DNA from: Argentina anserina
Taxonomy: Eukaryota; Streptophyta; Magnoliopsida; Rosales; Rosaceae
Assembly: GCF_933775445.1 (NCBI RefSeq)
Contig: NC_065873.1
Location: forward strand, 5,394,001 to 5,458,000
Direction of reading: 5' to 3'
Length of the DNA: 64,000 nucleotides
The notes below the pieces were generated by a model that saw only the letters and a list, made by a program, of their open reading frames with translations, ran no database searches and was not told the DNA's origin. Positions within the stretch are counted from its first letter, which is position 1. Each line of letters opens with the position of its first letter. This document shows, in pieces, positions 23,464 through 34,452 of this stretch. Position numbers and translations under genes: made by a program.

Positions 23464-23476
23464 AAGTGGGGGAGGG

Positions 23477-24891
23477 TGTCACGAGCTGCACAAATGGTTG
23501 TGCAATCGTGACACTTCCTAGGCGCTATGCCGACGAGAGGGTGTCGAGCGACAAGCATGCGGGCTGTTTGCAGGCGGATTGGTTGTCAGTGGCATGTCCA
23601 TGTGGCAATTTTGTAATTATGAAGAACTTCTAGGTTCGTGGCGCTTAAGCTCGGAATTTGGGAAAAGTTTGAACACGGAAACTGTCCGGGATGTCGAAAA
23701 GAGTTCAATGCACTTGACGACATATGTTTATGAGCTTGTATCAATTAATTATGGAAGTTTCCCCTCCTCGGATATTTGATGTTTCCTCCTACCAAGTCTA
23801 GTTTTCTCCAATATGCTCTATAGGGGGGTACATGGTGTCTGACTCTCCACCACCCTCGTTGCTGGCCTTATGGGGCACTAAGCGAGTCACTCCTAGGGGA
23901 CCTTGGGGAACCTAGGATCCGGGCGGATATCACCAAAGAGTTGCGGCATGCGTTTCCATGAGTCAGGATGACTCATGGACAGTATCGGCCGGCATGCCGA
24001 TATTGCAGGTCCATGCAGGTGGTGAGGTTCATACATGGGCGATCCTTATGCCACCGGCATAGGCGAACTTGTGGGCTGAAGGAATACATGTCGGAACCCC
24101 GTGGTGCGCAATGGCCACGGAGTAAAGCGACGCGGGCATAGTTTAAGGGTTCGACCTTGCTCAAAGGAAAGAGTTGCTAGCAAGCATGGAAGGGTGACAC
24201 CATGCTAGAAGGAAGGAAGCCTATAGTGGGCAGATGCGGGCAAGTGTCCTATGAAAGAGTATGTTGGCAAGTCGGATGCGATGTCGAGATGATATGTGGG
24301 AGGCAAGCCGTGGAGGTGAGCCTCGCCCAAGAAGTTAACACCCAAGGGCAGAGTTGCCCACATGAATACCCCGTGGGTGAGGGTTTGACAAAGGATGCCT
24401 ATATGCCGAGTGAGCATGAGGATGGATGCTCAGGGAGCAAGTAACATGCGCATGCTACCAAGGGACGGTCAGACGGAAGGAAGCGAGGACCATCAATGTC
24501 TCGGCCTACTGTCATGCCGCTTGCTACGAGATGCAAGGTGCACGCTTGCTAGTAAGGGGTTAACATTAGCCGGGATGGCCTGCAAGCCTATCGGTTGGGC
24601 GAGTGCCATGGGAGTACCATGACACAAGGAAGCGATCGGTAAGCAGATGGCATGGAAGCCTATCGGTTGGGCGAGTGGCATGGGAGTACCATGACACGAG
24701 GAAGCGATCGGTAAGTCACAAGTTGTGAGACTCATGTGTGAGTAGCTTCGTTGGTCGAACCTCACAAGTAAGGAAAGTAAGAAAAGAAAGATGACATCAT
24801 GGATGCATGAGGAGTTAGGCTGGCCTTGGTTAAGAGTAACCTTGGCGCCGCACGGGTCATATTCCGCTGTGTAGTAAGTCGGCCCGTGACA
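23477..24891 (+). repeat. 3' LTR (about 1415 bp)
   Basis: This is a direct copy of 20193-21583, including the terminal hairpin (one change in the unpaired part) and the tandem 70-bp block at about 24570-24715. The copies differ by scattered substitutions and small indels, so the insertion is not recent. Confidence 0.9.
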
Positions 24892-25126
24892 CTTAGCAAG
24901 AACTGAAAGTCATTTAGCTCATTAGTGGCAATTGATTTTGCACCACTTTTTATTTTGAGATCCTTGTCAGCTTCAGCCAGTTAAAGTAATGCTCTTTTAA
25001 TTTCAATGGCATTGAATCATGGAGGCTTCACACTCTCAATACGACTCTCTCAACGCGTGGTGGATAATGATTTCAGAGTGAACCCTTTAACATTATCTTT
25101 TAAGAAATGTCATCTCTTTGTAGAAC

Positions 25127-25462
25127 CTATAAATAATATATAAACACATTATAAATCTCTAAAAAACCATCTGATTTTCTATATGAAAACTTTGCTACAT
25201 CATAAAGAGCTAAGTTAGACTCCCAAAATAAGGTATAAAGGCATTGTAACACTCCAAAAAAATCAACTGCTTTTGTACAAGAATTTGCCACATCACAAAG
25301 GGTTAGGTTCAAACAATGACAACCATAAGGAGTGTATAAAGCTCTAGAATTGATATCTAGCAACTGTTTTTCCACCACTTGGTGTTTTCCTTTCATGTTT
25401 GACCCATTATCATACCATTGTCCTCTCACATTATTAATATCAAGATCTAGTGACTGTATCAC
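25127..25462 (-). pseudogene. hAT transposase core segment
   Basis: The frame encodes NVRGQWYDNGSNMKGKHQVV, then LDINSRALYTPYGCHCLNL and CTKAVDFFGVLQ. This is the conserved part of the RNase H-like catalytic domain of ZMYM1-like hAT transposases, including the Asp of the YDNGSNM motif. Frameshifts separate it from the preceding and following domains. Confidence 0.8.
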
Positions 25463-25601
25463 AGCTAGTAACTCTTCAAATCAGTTCAAGTATTTGCAGT
25501 AATGAGATGATCAACACTCATTTCATGCTCCTTAAGTCTTCTACCAAGATGATCTCAATCATTGTACCCATCATTTGCCAGCTGACCCCGCATTGGCCCC
25601 C

Positions 25602-26069
25602 TTAACAAATACAGAAAACTTTATCAAGTTCTTTTGAGTACACAAGCCACTCTCTATCATACTTCTCTTCATTCCCTAAATATCGAGTGTAGAATCTTGA
25701 ACTAAAACGTCTAGTGAACTTGTCTGGCGGGGCACTCTCTATGGAAAGATCTCTAAGAGGACCCTTTTCTACCAATAAATCTACTAGATTTTTATCCAGG
25801 GCATACCAAACTCTAGAATCAAAAATATTCACCGAAGTCTCATCTGCATGATTTACATTATTATTATGCTCTGCATCATTCTCAGTTGCATTATGACCCA
25901 AATCATCTACAATTTCATTTCCATTAGTGTGTTCTTCCACAATATCTTCCATGTGCTCTTCTGATTGTTCATTAACCAAAGATCCACCTAGACCTTTTTC
26001 TTTTCTTTTCATGAATGTAACAATACTGGGCAAAGACTTAACTAACTTGACTTCTTTTTTCTTCTTCAT
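25602..26069 (-). pseudogene. hAT transposase N-terminal TTF-type zinc-finger region
   Basis: The 155-codon frame begins with a Lys-rich stretch, continues with an acidic Asn/Glu-rich spacer, and ends in a TTF-type region: DSRVWYALDKNLVDLLVEKG, RDLS, then EWLVYSKELDKVFCIC. TTF fingers bind the transposon ends. The start is the first ATG after the Phe/Lys-rich flank (26069). Confidence 0.8.
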
Positions 26070-26725
26070 GTGTTTTGCATATCCACATAAATCTTTTTCT
26101 TTTATGAAGCATGTTTCTAAAAAAACTATTCAAGAACTCAATTTGAATAGGAAAACCTGATTCACTCACAGCCGCTGCTCCTCCCAAGTTCCAATTGCCT
26201 CAATTCTCAAACATCTTGATCACCAGACCACCACAACCTTGCAAATTGAAATTCTAAATGTAAACAATTAATAACCGGTACTCATGCAAATATGATCAAT
26301 CTATAAATACAATCGAGTGGATCGACTTATCTTACCTGAATCGATGAGTGGTGATGGTTGGCTTGTAGTGGATGAGATTTGAGATCAGATCAGTGCGGCG
26401 AACTGAGAAAGAATAAAGAAAAGAAGAAGAAGAAACGAGGTCGAAAGAAGTAATAAAAAAAGGGAAAAGGAGAGCTGAGAGAGTGAGAGGCCCCATTATT
26501 TTTATTCAATAGAGAAAGGGGAAACTAAAAAAATTTGTGGCTCTAAAGTTTTACGGCCCTGTGCAATTGAGCTCTTTGCACGTGTGCAGAGCCGGCTCTA
26601 TATGTAGGTATCAAAGGGAGTAGGGATTAGGAGAGGGTCAGAGTCGGAGGCAGTGGGGCTCTGAGTCTGGTTGGGGCTAATAAGATGGAAACTGATTTGT
26701 TGGGTTTTCTTGGTCGTCCATGGAG

Positions 26726-26729
<4 letters not shown>

Positions 26730-26765
<36 letters not shown>
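26730..26765. repeat. (TA)n microsatellite
   Basis: About 18 uninterrupted TA units follow GGAGAGAGA. Confidence 0.95.
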
Positions 26766-26767
<2 letters not shown>

Positions 26768-27739
26768 ATCTATGTTTCTCTTCCCAAAATTTTACTCAAA
26801 TATATTTAACTTTTTTTGCTTGAATTTATTGTAACGGAGTTAACTCCGATGTTAGTGCCAGATAAATATTAAATTAAATAAATTATCTTGATTGGTTGAT
26901 GGCAATTGACTCACTAGCACTTGGTGCTTATAATAAGTTTCCGTCCTTTCAAAAAAAAAAGTTTCCGTATAAATTGAGCAAATGTTGTGCCCGTTGTTAT
27001 TACATTGTGTGGTAAGGAAAAAAAAACAAGTTAGGCAATTAGGGACAAAAAGCTAAATTTAGCACTGGCTTTTAGCCATTTTAAGTAGCTAGGTGTTTAT
27101 TTATTCAGTGAGTCCAACCGTCCAGTTGTATTTTTTATCACTTCTACACATTAGTTTTGATGATTAATACAATTGTTCCAATTTTGATGATAAATACATG
27201 CACCTCTTTGATTGTCTTGACGAGATATAGTCACTACTACTGGAGTAGAAATCCACTCTATGAGATATAGCCACTAGTACTTTAATAGGCGAATCTAGAA
27301 GAGGAAACTCTCGATGGTCTTGTAATAGAACCAGTGAACCAACTAAAAAGATAAAATAAAAAAAAATTTAATTAAAATAAAATATAGGAAAAATGACAAA
27401 TTCTACAAATTTGGACCCTTCGTTGATCGTTTGAATGACAAAATATAAAATGTGACCATTTACTCTAAGAGCATATACAACTATTTGATCAAATAGTACA
27501 AAAACTATGATCTTGTTTATGTTTAAGACTATTTTACCATCATCTATCTAAACACTTATAGCAAGAGAAAGTTGATGAGAGATATCACTTTACCAAAACC
27601 TTGCCGGACTCCGAGCTCCATTCATTTGAACTTTGGTCACCATCACCGAACTCCGGTCAATTTCGTCGGACTTAGGTCACTGTCGCCGGATTCCGTCCAC
27701 CGATCGCCTGGCTCCGGCCACGGTTGCCGAAAAATATTA

Positions 27740-27905
27740 CTGACACCAAGTAACCCCCAATAACAATTACTAACACATAGTAACCTTTTAATAATAAATT
27801 TCTGACACCTAGTAACCTCTAGTAATAAATTAATGAAACTCATTAACCCCCCATAACAAATTACTGACACCCAATAATCATGTTACTGACCCTTAGTGAT
27901 TACCG
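27740..27905. repeat. Degenerate tandem repeat
   Basis: About five imperfect units contain TACTGACACC followed by AGTAACC and AATAA. Confidence 0.6.
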
Positions 27906-28662
27906 ACCTCAGTAACTATGACAATTGTGGTTTTCTCCCATAGATAAGAACAAACCCCTACAAGTATCATGTTTCACCTCACTTCCAATTTCATCTATGA
28001 TCCTAGCACACTCATGCCCAATTACCATAGGCTTTAACTATAAAGTTTGCAACTCCGGTGATCTAGAAGCAACAAACAACAATTAACAATCAAAACACAA
28101 CCTAAAGTAAACCTAAACCATTCCATCAATAAAACACTTGCACCTCAAATCATCATAAAAGCATAGAAATTAAATTCATGAATCAAAACTTATCAAAACA
28201 AACTTGAACCTTGAGGTTTCTTCGTCGTGGGTGACCAAGAGAAATTGGTCATAGTTCAACCACAAAATCCAGTTTACCAATGACCAACCTCACAACTGAT
28301 GGAAGCCTAAACACCTAGTTTCACACTCCTTCGCAACTCGGAACAACGAAAGCCACAAGACTCGTCGAGATTTGGAGGCGCTGAGAGAGAAACGGCGATG
28401 TCGACAGCTTGATGTGGCAGTGGCGATGGCATTTTCGTCTTCATCGAGGCAGCGGCAACCTTGGCGAGGAGAGAGATTGAAGACCATGTCTGCATGTCTA
28501 CAAATGCATATCTAACCTCGACGGAGTTCCCTAAGCTCGCGGTGCAGGTGGTGTCTTGTATCCTCTCCCAAACATAGACTTGTTCGACGGCGAGGTGGCG
28601 GTGTCGTCAACGAGGCTTCGTAGTGGCAGAGTCATCGACGATCCTGGTCGTCGGCATCAAGT

Positions 28663-28664
<2 letters not shown>

Positions 28665-28736
<72 letters not shown>
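28665..28736. repeat. (AG)36 microsatellite
   Basis: Seventy-two bases of uninterrupted AG dinucleotides. Confidence 0.97.
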
Positions 28737-28741
<5 letters not shown>

Positions 28742-29979
28742 CAAGAACGTGATTTGGGGAGTGTGAAGATAATGTAGTCTTTTGCGTTGAATTTGTTGAA
28801 TTGGGCTATTAGTTTTGAAATGGGCCGATGTTGGGTTTTTTGTTCATTTGGTTAAATATAACTAAACTGTAAACTATTTATAAAATTAACTAGAATTAAG
28901 AAATGTAGTATAATATAAACTATCACTTAAATGTGTAACATATTCAAAATTTTAATGTCACATGAATAATTCATTAAGGGTATTGGTAAATGTACTCAAC
29001 ACATAAAAAATATCTTATGTTTCCAACTCTACCCTTTTACACCCAGCATCAAATTCCACCATGATGCATGATCTTACTTCGACTCGGCTACAATTCTTCC
29101 GCAATAACAGTACTTATGCAGTTCGCAGCCCTCCGCTGATCATTAGCCTAATATACGTATAGATTAATGACTGATCAGTGTGTGAATGTGTGAAATGCCC
29201 ATTTAGTTATTCATAAAACTTTCCTCTTTCCATTGCCTCGGGATCTTTTTCTGGATTCCTTCTTTAATAACTTCAATCACTCTGCTGCTATTGGGCTCTT
29301 GCTTCATATCAATTAAAATTTAATAGTATTTTCATATTGACATGACATTCTTTCATCCCAAACACAAAAATTCTCAACAAAGTAATCGAATTCGATAAAT
29401 TGTTTGAAACCATTCCGGATATGGGTGTTTTTAACTGGAAGGCAAAGAAAACCCTAACTGAGGATTACGTCAAACAGAGTTTGGCGGACTACTGATAATG
29501 ATCAGAGCATAGGTTCGATGCAGAGTTGAAGACGGGAGAATTGGAGATGAGGTAGGACTTAGGAGTTTGACAGTTTTTGGATAATAGAAATAGGGGTAAA
29601 ACAGGAAATGAAGGGGTACAAAAATTTATGCCGGGTATATTTAGAAATTTCTTTCTATAATTAATTCTTTCTATGCTTCATCAATAATTAGTTTAAATTC
29701 ACAAGATCAAGACTATTTTTAGCTGTTTAGGACGGAGATGGCCTAAAAAAAATGTCATATTTCTAGTCTGCGTGAGTCTCTGCGGAGCTGATAGATACGC
29801 TCGGATACGATGATGCATAATTGACATCTCGGAAGCACATACCTGACTTACGATCGTCATTGGAGCATTGCAGAAACACCCAGAACTCTGAGACAAGAGG
29901 AGGTAAGACGAACTCATCCCAACAATTACCATGTTGGCCTATATTTGTTTCCTCTGGGCAGGCAATTAGCATGAGGAGG

Positions 29980-32900
29980 TTATATATATTGTTTGTTTTG
30001 GTCTGTGCATGAGGTCATGAGCCCTTCTCTCTGCGCTCTCTTCCTCTATTCCTCACCCTCTTCCTCTTTGTGTCTCTCTCAGCAACTACTGGTTTCTGCA
30101 GCTGAAGCATAGAGTGGATTAAACAGGTACCCGGTTCAATTCAATCGTCCTCTTTTATAAATGCCACTCCAAGTTTCCGGTCTTTCATCTTAGTTTGTTT
30201 CAGGGATCAGACCTAGCCGCGGCTGTTGTGACTTCACTCACTTCCTGTTGATTTTCTGGGTTTAGGTACGTGGCCTCCTCATTGATTAATTTCTAAGTTA
30301 AATCCTTTCAGACTTTCCACCAAGGTTGGTTGGTCGGTCGTTATTTGGAGTTAAGAGCTCCTCAGTTGTTACATATTGGCATTTCTGTCTGGTAAATGAA
30401 TCTATGGAAGTAGTGATATGAGTCATAGCCTCCCGAGTTCGTGAAATTGTGGATGTTATTTGGCGTGTTAGTTGTGGCTTTGTGACTGTTATGTTACTCT
30501 CTATGTTCCAAATGCCAACTCTTTGGATAAATATGTGGTCTTTCTGTATGTGTAGGGATCCCACTTGAGATGATTTTCAATATGTTGGATTTAATTTTCA
30601 TGAAATCTTGGATTTTATGTGTATTAGCAATTTGAAGTAAAAGAGACGGGCTTTTTATCAGCTGCCAAATTTGTAAAAGCTTACTCTTTCTTTTGCCATC
30701 AACCAGTGACCAAAAGGTCCAAAACAATGTTGATTTGTTTACTTTTTCTTGCTTAGTAAATGTATCATGATTACGACAAATCTTTGGAGTTTTGATTGTT
30801 TTCCTCTGTCAAGTTTGTGTTAGTTTTTCGATTTCTGCTATGGTTTCGACTATCTATGGAATTGAGTAACTTTTAAATGTGAGTATTATTCTTCATCTTT
30901 ACATATACCTTTCTCCGGCGAGATTGTTTCTCTAAAGTTCCTGCTATAATGGTTTTCACAATACATGAACGAATTAATCTATAATCATGTCTATATCATG
31001 CTCTTAGTCTTTGTCTACAAACGCATTAGTTTAATGACTTTAATCCACAGTTCTCTTAATACTTAATTGACAACTGACAACAAAAGAGAAAATACAAACT
31101 CAGAAAGGGAGTTGTATGTTTTGATTTGGTTGTACTTTAGTCATGTTTAAGTTAGAGTTTACCTCAGTATTGGTGCACTTTGATTTGATATCTCATTTTA
31201 AACTGTAATATGGGTTCTTAACTTCAATTTGTGCATCAAAATTGAATTTTATTGCAGGCTCTGTATAAAAACTAATTTTTGGTTCACCAGTGTTCAGGAT
31301 GTCTGTAGTTGTCACCTATTTTCTGCTAAAAGGAGAGAATTCGACACTACTTTTCGACTTCGTAGATACGGTGACTACACGTTGGTGAAGGTCATAAACT
31401 GAGAACTACTTTGTTGAAGAGATATTAGGTACGTCCATTCTGTTACCTGATAAAAAATTGCTTGCTTGAGGTTAAAGTTTTGACATTTCTTACTATAAAG
31501 CCTCATTATCCCATATTCAAATAGAATATTGAATACCTATGTCACTACCCTACATGTTATGATTTCTTACTTTGACTGTGATAGGAAATACACTAAACCA
31601 TCAACATCATTACCGGAGACCATGAACAAATAGAAACATGATAGTACAGTTGAGTCTTTTGGTGCGCACAGTACAGGGAGAGGTAACCCTCTGAACAATC
31701 TCAGATCAATGGGCTGACAACTTCGATATGCTGATTAAACACATAATGTATTTTTTAGAAACAGCTTGAGAAACAACCTAGCTAGCCTCTAACGAAAGCC
31801 CCATCCTCTGAACACTAAGCCACAACATCTGTCTTTTATGGAAATATCACCGGGCTACTTAATATGTTCAGAACCATGTACATTTTTGGAGTTAAAACCA
31901 TGACACTACTTCATTCTCTATACCTTCAACGTGAATTCACAATTTAGGATCAATACATCCACAATTTAACTGGATTTTTTTTCAGCTGTTAAAATTGTCC
32001 GGATTTTAGATGCTTTAGTTACTTGTTTCTTTAAACTTCTTGTATTCAAAACGAATCCACGTATCCTACCTGCATGTGTTTCCGTATTGGTGCACCATAG
32101 CTTATAATAGTCTTGGTGCATGTGTATCTCTTGTTTCTTGTTTTTTAGTTTTGTAGTTGCACTAGGAATCAAAACCTTTCAAAAGGATTCTCAAGATGGG
32201 TTTTCTTCCAACCTTTTTTCTCTTTACTAGACCCCGATGCCAACCAAAGTCATATCTCATTGCCAGAATACTATTGAATCCCAGCCCTAACCAAACCATC
32301 TCCACCTTGAGCTAGGTTATTTGATCTGTACCTTATGAGTTACAGATCACAAGCTAGCAACTTGTAGACCTGGGTTGGTTTGGGGACAATCATATGTGGA
32401 TTTTGCATCAAGGACTTATGTGAATTTTGCAGCTTGACTCTTTTGCTGCATATTGTAAGTATCTTATTTCAATTTTGTTTCTTGCTTTATTGAAATTATA
32501 GGGCTCAAATCATCAGTTAGGCGACTGTGTGAAGGATTTAGTTTATGCCTTTTGATTCTTGATTTAGTGGTACTGGGTATAAGCACCAAAAGCATTTAAA
32601 GGGTCAAATTTTAGGGTTGTAAGCAACTTGATAATAAACATGTGCTTCTTCCTTACACATGCTCTGTAACTTTTAACAAGAAGCATCAACTTTGTATGTC
32701 ATGTATCAAGTAACTTCCTCACTACAATATCACGTCTCTTTTATTATTATTATTTCATATTTTTATGACTTATAGTAGTACTCTTGATAATGCAGACTTC
32801 TCAGAAGGGGCAAATAGAGGTTTCTTTTGTGACAAACTGGTATTTTGCAAATCAAAATTGCTGCAAGCAAGAAGGCAGGGTCCGGTCTCTAGGAAGAAGT

Positions 32901-34425
32901 ATATGTGGCTGGATATTGAGAATAGGAGCTCCATGTTTGGTTTTCAGTTGCCTGGTGCCTGGTTACATGCTTCTTGATAGGTATAAATTAGTTTAAATTG
33001 ATCCGTCAAAGACTTTTCCGTTTTCCAGTTCATGGTATCACGGACATGTACCGTCTATCTATAGATTTTCACAATTGCATCAATGAATATTTTTGTTCTT
33101 TCTGCTGCATAGACTTTGAAGTCATTCAATCATGTAATAGTTATACATTTGTATAAATGGGAGGCTGGAAATTTTTTAAGTTGGATTTAGACCTTCATGA
33201 ATTCTCTATGATGTTTCTAATTTTCACATTTTACATCTTGACTGGTTATGTATGAATCACAAGTTCCAGTTGGTGCCACCCATGAATATGGCTGGTTATT
33301 ATATCGTAGGAGATTTTTGAGTTTATGCTCTGTGGTTTCAATTTTCATGTGAAATTTGATGGCGTAAGGGATTTACTTGTTCTTAAAGTTTGCTTACTCA
33401 ACTCTAAAGTGCAAGCTTCTTTTTGCTTGTGATGGCCCTTTCTCAGGAAATGAACAAGTTGATGATGTGGTGTAACTGAATCGGGTGTTTCCATTTTTTT
33501 AGTTACTTCATGTTTTGCATGTCCTGTTGGCATTTTGTCATTTATTTCATGATATGGACTTTGCTCTCAATATAATTATGTGCTTTTCTGCCTATAATTT
33601 GTAATGTTTTTTTTTCCGGCTTTGTATAATAAGAAAAAAGGTGTGACTGTTCTAAGTATCATTGTAGAGGTTAGATTATTTGAACAAGTACATCTGAAGT
33701 GCTTTAATTCAACAGTGCAAGTCGAATTAAATTAGTTCTCCTTTACAGTTTATACAGATTCTTATGCACAATTCTGTTTAATTAGATATTAGTTTTAGAA
33801 AGAGAATGACTGGATTTTGTTGATATATTAATGAATATCAGAACGTTAAGATTTCAATGGAAAATATGAGATTGCATTATTTACTGTTTTAATATTTAAT
33901 ATTTTTATAATCTTTTCAATGCTGGGTTTGCAATTTAGTCCCTTTTTTTGTGTGTGTGTGTGTGTGTGGGGGGGGGGGGGGACCAAGAGTAGTAAAAATT
34001 AAACCAATGGGGATGAATAGCTAAGTGTCCCCATTAAGTGAGCCATTTATAGGAAAACCTACAATAGGCACATATGCATCATATGTATCCTTTGGCCAAT
34101 AGAGACATACCTATAGGTACATATAAAATGTGTCCCCTTAGGCCCATTTTTAGTAGTGCGAAACCTCAGGTTTTTGTGGCTTACACCTTGGTTCTTAAAG
34201 ATTCATGTTTCTGAGTTCATCAATGTCTTTGATTGTTATTAATCATTCTGCCAAATAAACCTGCTTCCATAGACTAACTATATGATGAGTAGCCTGTTTG
34301 AAAATTTGCAATTTCTTCATATATTGTAGTCTGTAAGCATAAACAGCTAGCTTTTACTGATGTTTGAAATAAGTGATATTATGTGCTAAGTGAACTGCTA
34401 ATTTGCTTTTATTTTGTTTGTTTAG
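29980..34425 (+). promoter_or_regulatory. Probable promoter and spliced 5' leader of the guanylate-binding protein gene
   Basis: A TATATATATT box (29980-29989) precedes a CT-rich leader that ends ATTAAACAG|GTACCC at 30126. Further segments bounded by good splice sites are 30204-30265, 31258-31428 and 32796-32980. The exon carrying the start codon begins at 34426 after GTTTGTTTAG. None of the segments has a long coding frame, so they fit untranslated leader exons, perhaps alternative. This is inference from splice-site sequence. Confidence 0.4.
33950..33981. repeat. (GT)9 followed by poly-G
   Basis: A GT run is followed by 14 G residues. This lies in the predicted leader intron. Confidence 0.92.
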
Positions 34426-34452
34426 GTTCGACGGTGTTTTTGGAGTTCATAT

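Larger units (their letters stand above)
20193..24891 (+). mobile_element. Non-coding LTR retrotransposon nested in the hAT element
   Basis: Two long direct repeats (20193-21583 and 23477-24891) begin TGTCACG and end CGTGACA. A primer-binding site TGGTATCAGAGC (21586-21597) lies 2 bp inside the left LTR, and a polypurine tract AAGTGGGGGAGGG (23464-23476) abuts the right LTR, so the orientation is plus. The flanks are CGTAG (20188-20192) and CTTAG (24892-24896), a 5-bp target duplication with one mismatch. The internal part is only about 1.9 kb and has no gag or pol frame, which makes it a non-autonomous, LARD-like element. The complement of initiator tRNA-Met in the PBS is usual for plant LTR elements. 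Confidence 0.92.
19187..26600 (-). mobile_element. hAT transposon (ZMYM1/TTF-type), split by an LTR retrotransposon
   Basis: Terminal sequences CAGGGTCGTCTC (left) and TAGAGCCGGCTC (reverse complement of the right end) form degraded inverted repeats, flanked by exact 8-bp TATGTAGG duplications. The minus strand encodes, in order, a TTF-type zinc-finger region, the transposase core and the hAT C-terminal dimerisation domain. Without the 4.7-kb retrotransposon at 20193-24891 the element would be about 2.7 kb, shorter than a full element, so internal parts of the transposase are probably deleted as well. Stops and the insertion make it inactive. Confidence 0.88.
26609..29970. other. Intergenic stretch with microsatellites
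   Basis: No convincing gene was found. Structured parts are the (TA)n at 26730-26765, imperfect ATTACTGACACCNAGTAAC repeats at about 27740-27905, and the (AG)36 run at 28665-28736. A GC-richer part at 27600-28640 holds short frames with no recognised domain. Confidence 0.5.

Noticed and set aside
32765..32996. Two overlapping 70-codon frames before the GBP gene
   Set aside because: They lie across a probable leader exon (32796-32980), lack motifs and do not join in phase to the GBP coding sequence.
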